From Simmondsia chinensis (lineage: Eukaryota; Streptophyta; Magnoliopsida; Caryophyllales; Simmondsiaceae): a stretch of DNA of 64,000 bases. Positions within the stretch are counted from its first letter, which is position 1. Each line of letters begins with the position of its first letter. The notes beneath the pieces are model-generated. The model was not told the DNA's origin. It did not search any database and saw only the letters and a program-made list of their open reading frames with translations. Position numbers and translations under genes: made by a program. The stretch spans positions 30,455,438 to 30,519,437 of the forward strand of contig JAGTTD010000001.1 in NCBI GenBank assembly GCA_018398585.1, read 5' to 3'. This document shows, piece by piece, positions 54,480 to 64,000 of the stretch.

Positions 54480-56390
54480 TGATGAAGACTTTGGTATGTG
54501 TTAGCAAGTGCATTAGTCGTACCAAGTAATATAGAAGTGAGTAGAGTACCGTTCCCACGAGGATTGTATTCAGTGAATACAAAAATTAGTAGCTTCAATA
54601 CTATTTGAAAGACCGAAACATTTAAGATTTTGATATGAAATAAAAGTTAAAACGAGATTAGAATGTGCTAATTTTTTTCACCTGAGTTGCTTCAATACGC
54701 CTTTTCTATTCTCAATATTCAAGTAGTTACTGTGTGTTGATGGTTGAAAATCTTAATTTACTAAATATTCTATCTCAAGCAATAATTAGTATACTCTTTA
54801 ACATATTAACCCATCACTGTCGTGCATGAATTTAAATAAGAAAAGAGTTTTTAAAGCTCTATGATTCTTTTTTTTGAAAACCACACAAATCGCATTAATC
54901 TCTCTCTAGCATTTGCCCAATTTGTGGTGTTTATCACCTTAGCAATCATTATAAATCTCCTCTCGGACTCATTACGAATCATTATAGGCTTTAAATGGTG
55001 ATCAAGCATCTAAAACTCGTGAAGAATAATGATAAACACTTCAACAACACAATAACATAAACATTGAATACTTTGAATTAGAATTAAGCGTACATTAAAA
55101 CTTAGGCTACATCGTAGCCTTAGAATAACAAAATTAGTTCATGATAAACTTAATATTAAATATTATAAACGCAAAATTCATGAACTTAGGAAAGAAAAAA
55201 GGAAAGGAAGAACTAAAAATAAAAAACTACATACCAAACTTTCTTCCTTCCTTCTCCTTTCCTCTTTCTCACGGTTTTTCTCTCTTTTTTCACTCAAATC
55301 TGGTGATTTTTGTTTTCAAATCTGATTCTTAAACACCCCCACACCATCCCCTATTTATAGTAGTTGAGATTGAGTTAAAAAATTGCAAAAAAATATCAAA
55401 CTTCATCCTCATTAGCTGAATGTTGCGGCTGCTGCTAAAGCTACTTTGTTTATCCATTGTTTTATTTTCTTTCTAAATTCCACGCCCAAAACCTGAAAAA
55501 AAGCATCATGTGCATGTTTTATAAGGTGGATACAATGAATTTGAGCGAAAAGATTGCATAATATAGCCGCCCAAAGTGGAGAAAGCAAGTAAGTAGCAGC
55601 AGTGTTACTTGTTCATCCTTTTTTTTTTTCATTTTTTCTGAATTCCACGGCCCAAAAATTGCAAATGATGACTTAGGACATGTGAAATTATGTTTGTAAA
55701 ATGAATTTGGATAAAAAACACTGAGTTTTTGCTCCCAAAACGCATGTTGAAGCTGATTGCACCACCACCTGCACCTAGATTCTGCAATGGCTGTTGAACT
55801 CGATTTTGTTCATTTTTTATTACTTTAAACCTCCCAAAATCAGCTTTAACATCAACTTTAACATGTTAGTGAAGTGTCCAAGGATTTCTTTCATGTTATT
55901 TGTCCATTTTGCCACCCAAAATTGCAAGTTCAAATGGATTGGTTGAGCTTGTTGCATTTTCTCTATTCTTGCTGTCCTTTCCTGATTTTCTTCAAACATT
56001 TGAGCTTAGACCCACCTAAATTCAGAGTTTAAGTCAACTTTGACATGTTAATGCATTGTTTAATTAATCTTTGCACTTGATTTGTGCATTTTGTTACCCA
56101 CTTTTGCAAGTTGAATTGCGTTGTGCATGAACTTGTTGTGTTCTTGCTTTAGCAATGTTAATTATTATGTTTTGCCCATTTTTTGGTTTGGTTTGGCGTA
56201 TCTTGCTTTTACTTGTTGATGTTAATGATAAAACCTAGCAAGATTTAGCATAAAAAGGGTGTTTTTGCAAGAAAATGGCTATACGAGCGAAAAGGAGCAA
56301 AATCGAGCAAAAGCGATAAAAATTTGATGTAAAATGTTTAAAAATATATTAAAATAATATAAAAAATTATATACTAATTTAGACTTATCA
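54480..56390 (-). repeat. 3' LTR of element E
   Basis: 1.9 kb, AT-rich, colinear with 59763-61751. Plus-strand frame 55141-55332 recurs at 60482-60673 only because the LTRs are copies. Confidence 0.88.
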
Positions 56391-56406
56391 ATATACCCCC
56401 AAACTT
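56391..56406 (-). other. Purine tract of element E
   Basis: On the minus strand this reads CAAGTTTGGGGGTAT just before the LTR start TGATAAG, the form typical of Athila. Confidence 0.75.
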
Positions 56407-56789
56407 GAATCTTGCTCATCCTCGAGCAAGGATGAACATTAAAGCACAGGATCTCATGCTTTTTAAGAATTTTGCCATAAGTCATAGCAGGTATACTTCA
56501 AATTAGAGACAAATAATTGAGGCTCAAAGTTTAAGGTTCTAAAGGCAGAACCACATTTCCAAGGAAAAATCTATCAATTACCTAGGTAATTGAATTTAAA
56601 AGTTAGCTAAGCAAATTAAGTTTATCCGTTCTTTCTAATCTTAAGATATTCAAATCGAATAGAGGATAAAAATTATATCACTCATAACAAGACTTATCAA
56701 GTATGCCCAAAACTAATTATTTTTGCACCATTTTTTTCTTTGGAGGAATTTATTTACTCAAGTCAATATAAACATATCTATAGCAGGAA

Positions 56790-56942
56790 TCAAGCTCCGA
56801 CTCCTGGGCGATAACCCATAAGTAAGAGAAGCCACCACTGAGATGCCTGTATCATGACCTCCCGAGTATATCTTCAATGACAATGAAGCTCCGACTCCTG
56901 GGCGATGACCCATAAGTAAGAGAAGCCACCATTGAGACGCCC
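56790..56942. repeat. 97-bp-spaced duplication in element E
   Basis: The block AAGCTCCGACTCCTGGGCGA followed by ACCCATAAGTAAGAGAAGCC occurs at about 56790 and 56886. Confidence 0.7.
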
Positions 56943-56999
56943 TCTTAACGGGTAGCACATATCTTATTTATGTGGGATAACGGTGCTAGAGCTCCTCTT

Positions 57000-57870
57000 A
57001 AACTTTTTTTTTTTTTTTTAAAGGTGCTTGGTTCCTTGTTAGCTTTCGAATTACCCCTTGCAGCGAGCTTTCAATGCGGCAACTCCTGTTCTAGTTGGCC
57101 CAGGGTACTAGGTGTTGAAACACCCCAACGGATTTACTTGCTCGAGGTACAAGGCACGAGACCATCACATCATAGCACATATGTAAATGATAGACGTATT
57201 TTAATAGGATGGCGGTGCTTAGTTACTCTCTCCCTCTATTTCTATTATATTTTTCTTTAGATTCAGGCATAAATTTTCAAAGTGCATTATAAAGATGATA
57301 ATCTTTAATGCAACCTATTCAAATTTGAGCATCTTTTAATAAAAAAGAAAAGTAAAACAACTATGCTAACAATTGAACTCAAATACCCTGGTTCTATCAA
57401 GTTAATGCCTTAGATTAGATCTTGTTTTGTGATTATAACACAAAAATAATTGATTCTTAGGTTATTCAAATCAAATTAAAGTAAATGAGCCAAGAAAAAG
57501 TCAAAAAATTCCCCAAAAAGCATGATGATAAATTTTTAAAATATGCAGGGTTTTTTTATGTATTTTTTATTTATTATTATTATTATTAACTAATGATTAA
57601 AACTGTAGAAATAGACATTCTTTTTATTGGCCGACACTATTTACATCCCTATACAAAGGCTCCGAACTCCGGGAGGCACTAAAGCCGACTCTAAAGCATA
57701 AAACAGAAAAACGTTTTCGAAATAATTTTGTTTCAAAACTTTAAAATTACTTTTCCCACCCCAAAACTTTATTTTTTAAAAAGAACTAAGAAGATAAGGT
57801 GAGAGATACTTCCCAAGTTTGAGGGTTGCTTTTTTGATAGTGCATGTGGACATCGTGCTATCCCCAAACT
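57000..57870. other. Non-coding interior of element E
   Basis: AT-rich with a TAT microsatellite at about 57570-57590; no domain is seen. Confidence 0.4.
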
Positions 57871-57874
57871 TGTT

Positions 57875-58198
57875 TCAAAATACCTGTTCGAACAAAAATA
57901 TATAGAAATATGAGATAAATAATGAAAGGAAAACTAAGATAAATAAGGATGGAAACACTTGGGTTGCCTCCCAAGTTATAGTCGTTAAATCGACTTTCTG
58001 GGTGGATCTATGTAGTGTCCTGAAGGAGAATAGTGTTTTCACCATCCATCCATAATGACCATTTTCTTCTGTGACTCTTCCTTGTTTTCTTCTTTGCACG
58101 ACCTCCTCCACCTTCGCTAATCTTGGGGTCTTTGAGCTTGATTTGCCAAAGCTGGATTTTCCTTTCCCGATTTCTTTTGCTATTTTTCTCTGAGGCAT
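57875..58198 (-). pseudogene. Basic ORF remnant of element E
   Basis: 107 open codons on the minus strand, lysine/arginine-rich at the start. Its end includes the T-W-E-A-T-Q region encoded by a TGGGAGGCAACCCAAGTGTT-like sequence often seen in Athila elements. Domain not recognised. Confidence 0.35.
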
Positions 58199-58262
58199 CC
58201 ATGGTTCCGAAAATTTCTGACCATGTTAGATAGGCTCAACATTCTATTTCAATGACTGGTGG

Positions 58263-59093
58263 TCATGGGTCAGTAAAGATAGGGTTAGTCCTTGGCGGCT
58301 CTAAGTTGACTAAGGGGATTATGTAAAATTGAGGTGGTTCTTTTAATGTGTCATTATCTCTCAATGCTATGGCGTTAGTTTGCTCCTCTAGAATGGTGAT
58401 GGTATTGCTAGGCTGGGATTCTTCAAACCTATCTAACTGTCCCTCTATTGCAGTCCCTACTTGAGGTTCAGGATTTTGGATGGAGATTCTTTGGCTTTTT
58501 AGGTCACTCACAATTTCTATGAATTCCCTAAAGGTCTCTTCTAAGTCATTATTCTTTTCTTTAGATGCATAAGTGGGTGACCAAGATGCTTCATGATGAT
58601 TCCAAGAAGGATCCATCCATTCTTGACTATAAGTGCTAGAGTAGGGATTGTACTGGGGTTGGTTAAAATTTGACATGTAATTACCTTGTTCAAAACCCCA
58701 TGAGCAATGGCTATGACCTAATTGACATTCAATACTAGCATGGTTATCTGCCCAAGATTCACATCTAGGAGTACTAGCAGCAGTTGTGTCATTTAATTGT
58801 TCTTGAATTTATGAAAGTTGGGCAGATAATGCACTAATTTCATTAACGCTCAGTTTTTTTCTCGGTACAGCATGATATTGAGGTAACATAAAGTTATATT
58901 GTTTAAAACCTGAAGAAGAAAAGCTATTACCCATTTGACATTCCATACTAACATTGTTATCTACACAAAATTCACATCTAAGAGTACTAGCAGTAATCAT
59001 GTCTTCAATTCCTGAAAGTTGAGCAGATAATGCATCAAATACAGCTTGGTACTGAGGTCTTATAAAGTTATAGCAAGCCATCACTCTTAGCAC
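58263..59093 (-). pseudogene. gag: Athila-like gag C-terminal part with duplicated zinc-knuckle block
   Basis: One minus-strand frame with a single stop at 58806-58808. Two consecutive copies of a block of about 70 residues carry degenerate knuckles: C-E-F-C...N...C, and C-E-S-W...H...C. The second is followed by P-Q-Y-N-P-Y-S-S-T-Y and P-S-W-N-H-H, the asparagine/proline-rich pattern that follows the knuckle in Athila gag. No capsid or pol is present, so the element depended on relatives for movement. Confidence 0.6.
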
Positions 59094-59738
59094 TCTTCTC
59101 TCTTTTTTTTTTTTTGAATAAATAAATGAACTTAAATGTTGGAGGAAAAATAAAATTGGGGAGAAAGATTAAGAATACAATCACATTTGAAAACCAATTT
59201 TTAAGAGAGGGGTGTTAGTAATACTAAAGGTTTTGAAAAATTTAAAGAAAACAAACTTGAATTTGAAGAACTTATATAGGTGAATTAAAAGTTAAAACAA
59301 AGTTAAAATTAACCAGAAAATTTATAAATATAGCAATTTTAAAATAAAAATTGAGAAAAATATGGTTTTAGGAACAAAGGAAGGGGGATAGAAGCACTAA
59401 TATTTTGAAAAACTTTAAAATAACAATTTTAACTTTTGAAATTTTAAAAAAATGGAATTTTTAAGTAAAATAAAGATGAAAGTAAGAAAAAAAAATAAAA
59501 GAAAAATAACAAAATAACACGAAACTAACAAATTAAAAAAAAAAAAAAAACACACACACACACATTGTTAGGGGTATGTTCTATTCGAATTTTTCTCTTT
59601 TTTTTTTTTTCAAAGAATTTATCTTTACAAATGAATCAAATGAAAATTTTCTTACTCTTAAATAAAATTTATAAATTATTAACAATATAAAATTAGCACC
59701 AAAACTAGTTGGTATTGATGTCACTCAAATAGAGACAA
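59094..59738. other. AT-rich non-coding leader of element E
   Basis: Contains A and T runs and a short CA repeat at 59550-59565; no domain is seen. Confidence 0.4.
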
Positions 59739-59756
59739 TCTCCGACAACGGCGCCT
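59739..59756 (-). other. PBS of element E
   Basis: On the minus strand this reads GGCGCCGTTGTCGGAGA, close to the tRNA-Asp-type PBS of Athila/Tat, after the LTR end CATCA and the spacer AGTTATA. Confidence 0.85.
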
Positions 59757-59762
59757 ATAACT

Positions 59763-61751
59763 TGATGCTGACTTTGCGTATGCGTTAGCAAGTGCACTTA
59801 TCATACCAAGTAATATAGAACTGAGTAGAGTATTGTTCTCACGAAGATTGTATTGAGTGAATACCAAAATTAGTAGCTTCAATAATATTTGAAAGAGCGA
59901 AAAATTTAGGATTTTGATATGAAATAAAGTAAAATGAAATAAAAGTTAAAATGAGATTAGAATGTGCTAATTTTTTGTTGGTTTTTATCAGTTTATAAAG
60001 TCTAAGGCATCTGATTTCACTTTCGTTGCATCAATATGCCTTTTCTATTCTCGATATTCAAGTTGTTACTATGTGTTGATGGTTGAAAATCGTAATTTAC
60101 TAAATATTCTCTCTCGAGCAACAATTAGCATACTCTTTAACATATTAACCCATCACTCTCATGCATGAATTCAAATAAGAAAATATTTTTTAAAGCTCTA
60201 TGATTTTCTTTTTTTTTTTTTAAAACTACATAAATCGCGTTAATCTCTTCGAGCATTTGCCCAATTTGTGGTGCTTATCACCTCAGCAATCATCATAAAT
60301 CTCGTCTTGGACTCATTATGAATCATTATGGGCTTTAAATGGTGATCAAGCATTTAAAACTCATGAAGAACAATGATAAACACTTCAACAACACAATAAC
60401 ATAAACATTGAATACTTTGAATTACAAAGCGTACATTACAACTTAGGCTACATCGTAGCCTTAGAATAACAAAATTAGTTCATGATAAACTTAATATTAA
60501 ACATTATAAACACAAAATTCATAAACTTAGGAAATAAAAAAGGAAAGAAAGAACTAAAAATAAAAAATTACAAACCAAACATTCTTCCCTCCTTCTCCTT
60601 TCCTCTTTCTCACGGTTGTTCTCTCTTTTCTCACTCAAATCTCATGATTTTTGTTTTACAATCTGGTGTTTGAACACCCCCACACCATCCCCTATTTATA
60701 TTAGTTGATATGGAATTAAAAAATTGGAAAAAAAATCTCAAACTTCATCCTCATTAGCTGAATGTTGCAGCTGCAACTGAAGCTATTTTGTTCATCCTTT
60801 TTTTATTTTTTTTTTCTGAATTCCGCCACCCAAAACCTGCACAAAAGCATCATGTGCATGTTGCATAAGGTTTATACAATGAATTTGAGCTAAAATATTG
60901 CATAATATAGCTGCCCAAAGTGGAGAAAATAAGCAAGTTGTGCAAAATCTGTCAAATTTTTGCAGCTGCAGCAGTGTTACTTGTTCATCCATTGTTTTTC
61001 ATTTTTTCTGAATTCCACGGCCCAAAAATTGCAAAGTATGAGTTAAGAAATGTTAAAGTATGTTTTTTAAATTAATTTGGGAAAAAACATTGATTTTTGG
61101 CTCCCAAAATGCAAGTTGAAGCTGATTGCACCACCACCTGCACCCAGATTTTGCAAAGGCTGTTCAACTCGATTTTTTTCATTTTTTTTATTGCCTTGAA
61201 CCGCCCAAAATCAGCCTTAACATCAACTTGAACAATTTAATGAAGGTTTCAAGAAGTTCTTCCATGTTATTTGTCCATTTTGCCACCCAAAATTGCAAGT
61301 TGAAATGGATTGGTTGAGCTTGGTGAATTATCTCTGTTCTTGCTGTTCTTTGCTAATTTGCTTCAAATTTTTGAGCTTAGGCCCATCTAAATTCAGAGTT
61401 TACATCAACTTTGACATGTTAATGCATTTTTTAATTAATCCGTTAACTTGATTTGTGCATTTTGTTACCCATTTTTGCAAGTTGAATTGGATTGTGCATG
61501 AACTTGTTGTGTTCTTGCTTTAGCCATGTTAATTATTATGTTTTTCCCATTTGTTGCTTTGGTTTGGTGTATCGTTCTTTTACTTGTTGATGTTAATGAT
61601 AAAACCTAGCAAGATTTAGCATAAAACGAGTGTTTTTGCAAGAAAATGGCAATATGAGCCAAAAAGAGCAAAATCGATAAAAATTTGATGTAAAATGTTT
61701 AAAAATATATTAAAATAATATAAAATACAATATACTAATTTAGAATTATCA
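59763..61751 (-). repeat. 5' LTR of element E
   Basis: Colinear with 54480-56390; next to the PBS. Confidence 0.88.
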
Positions 61752-62140
61752 CAACGCACATTTGAGAAGATCTATCCTCGTTTTTAACAAGGATTACCAG
61801 AGAAGCAAAAGGGCCATGATTGTGTCTAATGAAATTTGTCTTCAGAAGCACCTTAACCTGTCTTTCAGTCTCACTTTTCTGAGAGTGAGGATACTTATAG
61901 GGCCTTAAATAAACTGGATTGGATTTAACCTTGAGATTGGCTAAGTGAACAAATCTTCATAATCTTGTAACAATCTTCCAATAGAAGGGTCAGAATTCAC
62001 TTGAGTTGTCTCTGGACTAGCAGTGATGGAGAACAAATGCCCAATCCACTGATATTTTCCCTTTCTGACCATCTTCACAGGGATCTTTCCATTCATCATT
62101 TGCAATTGTCCACGCTCCATAATTGCTTGCGATGTCACAC
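61752..62140 (-). pseudogene. Element D RT N-terminal part and linker
   Basis: Minus strand: linker with L-L-Q-D-Y-E-D-L-F (about 61945-61970), then, after a gap and frame changes, L-K-T-N-F-I-R and P-F-A-S-L-V-I-L-V-K (about 61775-61850). The sequence resumes at 54479 on the other side of element E. Confidence 0.8.
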
Positions 62141-62141
62141 T

Positions 62142-62398
62142 CTAACCTTCTCTTTCGAAAGAGACAGATAGCTGAGCAAAATCAAAGATCAAAGGGCTAA
62201 TGGTTTTCATCCAATACACCCCTAGGACCACATCACATCCCCCCAACTTAAGTGCTCTGAAATGGTACTCAAATTGGTGCACTTGCATCCTCCAACATAA
62301 ACCTTTACATTTCATCAGTATGACCATTGAGTTCCCATCAGCAACTGTTATGTTATGGACCATATTTCATACTTGCAGTTAGGCTTGTTGTTAGTTTC
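62142..62398 (-). pseudogene. Element D protease C-terminal part
   Basis: Minus strand: I-T-V-A-D-G-N, then F-R-A-L-K-L-G-G-C-D-V-V-L-G-V-Y-W-M, the distal half of gypsy protease, in which L-G-V-D-W has become L-G-V-Y-W. The active-site D-S-G lies beyond the insertion of element F. Confidence 0.8.
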
Positions 62399-62761
62399 TG
62401 TTATGTAGTTGCTGCATTTCGTTGTGATTCTTGGCATAAGGCTGTTAAGGCTTTTGGCACCAAAGTTCATTGGTGGTTAGTTAAGTCGGTTGCTAGTCAA
62501 GGGAAGCTTAGATCGAGTCTATTTTGGCGGCTGCTGATTTGAGCAAGTCGGTTAGTTTGGCTTTGGTCCAATGCACCTAGATTGAGTATAACTATGTTTC
62601 AAGTGTAATCCTCATTCAATAAAAAGCACAAAATATCTTTTGATATCATTTCTCTCTCTTATCTGACTCTCTCTCGACTCTCTCATCTACTTTCACTTCT
62701 TCTCTCATCTTAATCTCCTCTTCCACTAGGTTAAATTCCAGATTGATCTTAAAGCTTAACT
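62399..62761 (+). repeat. 5' LTR of element F
   Basis: About 363 bp; AATAAA at about 62618, hairpin at 62633-62646 (arms ATATC and GATAT) and TCTCATCT-type pyrimidine repeats. The terminal CA has become CT. Confidence 0.75.
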
Positions 62762-62763
62762 AT

Positions 62764-62776
62764 TGGTATCAGAGCC
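62764..62776 (+). other. PBS of element F
   Basis: TGGTATCAGAGCC, 2 nt after the LTR end. Confidence 0.9.
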
Positions 62777-62842
62777 TAGTTGCTGCTGATCGAGCAAATT
62801 TTTGGTTGATTGGAGCTGGCAAAGAACAAGGAGAAAGAATCA

Positions 62843-64000
62843 ATGGCTGGTGGTGTTACAACTCGATCAGGAAATGCAATTGCTATTACAAATCCAACAT
62901 ATGCTTCGGTTGTTGGTGCCAGTGTTGCAGCTGGAGTTGAGTTTGTTACAGCTGGTCAATTGAGCAATCGAATAGAGGAAACGTTCACTCGAATGCTAAA
63001 ATTACAGTTAGAGCGGGATCAAAAGAATGCAGATCGATTGATTCATCAATCACAGCAGTTTGAGGAAAAGTTTGTTAAACTGTGAACTTATATCAATAGG
63101 CTAAATGCATCTTCAGGTGTTAGAGTTTTGTTAGCTGTGAGCCAATAGGTTCAGCCTCAGGCAGCTAGTGTGGTAGCTGGAGAACAGGATCATGTGCAAC
63201 CTCAGGCAGCTCGCGCAGCAACTAGACAACATGATCAACCACCTGATCTAGCACAATCTCAAGCAGCAATCGTGACTCTTAAACAATCTGATCGTCCACC
63301 AGATTAGATACAACAACTGAATTCTGGAATGAACGGTGCTTCAACCAAAAATAAAAGTAGCGATTATGGGCAGCCAAGCATTCAAATTCAGCCTTTCAAT
63401 GGAAAACCGCCACGATCGAGGATTAGAAGATGTGATCGATACTTTCATTTCTATCACATTGAAGAAGCTGAGAAGGTGGAACTAGCAGCTATTTATCTCC
63501 ATGGAGATCATGAGGTAGGGCTTTACAGTCTTTTGAAGAGTAATCCTTCATTGTCTTGGGCTAAATTCGTGAAAGAACTTTGTGAACATTATGGAGATGA
63601 GGACTCAAGTGAAATAGTAGATAACATCAACAAAGTAGTGCAAATCACATCTGTGAAGGAGTACATGACGACATTTGAGAACCTTAGAGCAAGTATGATC
63701 GCAGCTCATCGTCAAGAAACTGAATCATACTACGTATCTTGCTTCATAAGTGGCTTAAGGCTAAAGATGCAGAACCTTGTCAAGGCAATTGGCCCTAGAA
63801 CCTTATCTAAAGCCTATGCAAACGCTAAACTATTTAAAGCTACGGTTCTTGCATGAAATGATGGGCCTTGGTATAGAGGTGGAAGCTCTAATCAACAACA
63901 GAAGAGATCCATTAGATCCAAATCTACTCATTTTGTAGAGAAAAAGGCTCAAATACTATGTTTTAAATGCAATCGGTCTTATCAATTTGGTCACAAGTGC
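62843..64000 (+). pseudogene. gag: gag of element F (partial)
   Basis: The ATG at 62843 gives M-A-G-G-V-T-T-R-S, matching the G-V-T-T-R-S motif near the start of element C gag, then a coiled coil to a TGA at 63083. The capsid core at 63329-63856 has F-N-G-K-P-P, R-C-D-R-Y-F-H-F-Y and L-S-W-A-K-F-V-K-E-L-C. The knuckle C-F-K-C...G-H-K-C lies at about 63960-64000, at the window edge. Stops near 63083, 63147, 63305 and 63854 break it. Confidence 0.85.

Larger units (their letters stand above)
54480..61751 (-). mobile_element. Element E: non-autonomous Athila-like LTR element
   Basis: 7.3 kb on the minus strand with LTRs at 54480-56390 (3') and 59763-61751 (5'), both starting TGATG and ending TATCA on the plus strand. 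It has a PBS of the GGCGCC type, a purine tract TTTGGGGGTAT and only a gag-like remnant inside. Flanks AAACA and CAACG match at 3 of 5, compatible with a decayed duplication. It interrupts the RT gene of element D between the K-D-K-F-P and V-K-N-E-D blocks. Confidence 0.88.
46513..62398 (-). mobile_element. Element D: chromovirus inserted in K, itself holding B, E and F
   Basis: The 3' LTR (46513-46866), integrase C-terminus (47007-47208), integrase (52404-53492), RNaseH/RT (53500-54479), RT fingers (61752-61990) and protease (62142-62398) lie in the right order on the minus strand once B and E are removed. Gag and the 5' LTR lie beyond F, outside the window. All coding parts are broken. Confidence 0.85.
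62399..64000 (+). mobile_element. Element F: 5' part of a chromovirus (runs off the right edge)
   Basis: LTR 62399-62761 (start chosen by TGTTATG homology), tRNA-Met-type PBS at 62764-62776, then gag to the window end. It is inserted in the protease gene of element D. It is most similar to element C in gag layout. Confidence 0.85.

Noticed and set aside
55141..55332. 63-codon ORF recurring at 60482-60673
   Set aside because: Conservation reflects the LTR pair of element E; lysine/isoleucine-rich AT sequence without a domain.
62327..62542. Small plus-strand ORF across the D/F junction
   Set aside because: It spans the end of element D protease (antisense) and the LTR of F; no domain.

Overview
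This is a eukaryotic, almost certainly flowering-plant, nuclear window (AT-rich, probably heterochromatic) made almost wholly of decayed transposable elements. Every recognisable protein domain belongs to a retroelement: Ty1/copia, Ty3/gypsy chromovirus, Ty3/gypsy Athila/Tat, a LINE, a tRNA-derived SINE, and one plant-mobile-domain ORF carried inside a Tat-type element. I found no intact host gene, rRNA, tRNA or CRISPR. Nearly all coding stretches carry stops or frameshifts, so most are entered as pseudogenes.

Layout. 1-3525: 5' end of a minus-strand copia-type element (leader plus 5' LTR). 3526-10189: fragments of a copia RNaseH tail and of an Athila-type element (decayed LTR, PBS, gag/protease remnant, roughly 184-bp repeats), split by a solo copia LTR (5693-7946) and ending in a 5 x 49-bp minisatellite. 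10191-13822: element H, a non-autonomous chromovirus with gag and an in-frame protease-chromodomain fusion. 13823-18354: decayed minus-strand copia element with protease, integrase, RT and RNaseH remnants. 18360-25210: gene-free tandem-repeat territory (53-, ~55-, 84-, ~178- and ~174-bp repeats) with an Athila-like 3' tail. 25228-25440: SINE with a 17-bp target duplication.

25507-64000 is one nest. The host is a minus-strand Tat-lineage element, K: 3' LTR 25507-26874, an antisense plant-mobile-domain ORF at about 27140-31760 interrupted by a same-family LTR at 29123-30494, then integrase, RNaseH and RT running leftwards. K is interrupted by element A (32282-37419, duplication CTAAC), chromovirus C (38027-43528), a 5'-truncated LINE (44684-46127) and chromovirus D (from 46513, minus strand). 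D is in turn interrupted by element B (47209-52403), Athila-like element E (54480-61751) and the start of chromovirus F (62399 to the window end). The split domains of K and D resume on the far side of each insertion, which fixes the order: K oldest; A, C, LINE and D later; B, E and F inside D.

The least explained content is in A and B. They have LTRs of different length and sequence, yet share a long reading frame with no recognisable gag, protease, RT, RNaseH or integrase. Both copies share two in-frame stop codons at matching positions and keep chromovirus-style priming sites. A second unusual signal is a series of perfect short inverted repeats, each with a 3-nt loop and different arms, through the leader and LTRs of the copia-type family. 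A third is a small hairpin at a corresponding place in six gypsy-type LTRs whose arms differ while staying complementary.
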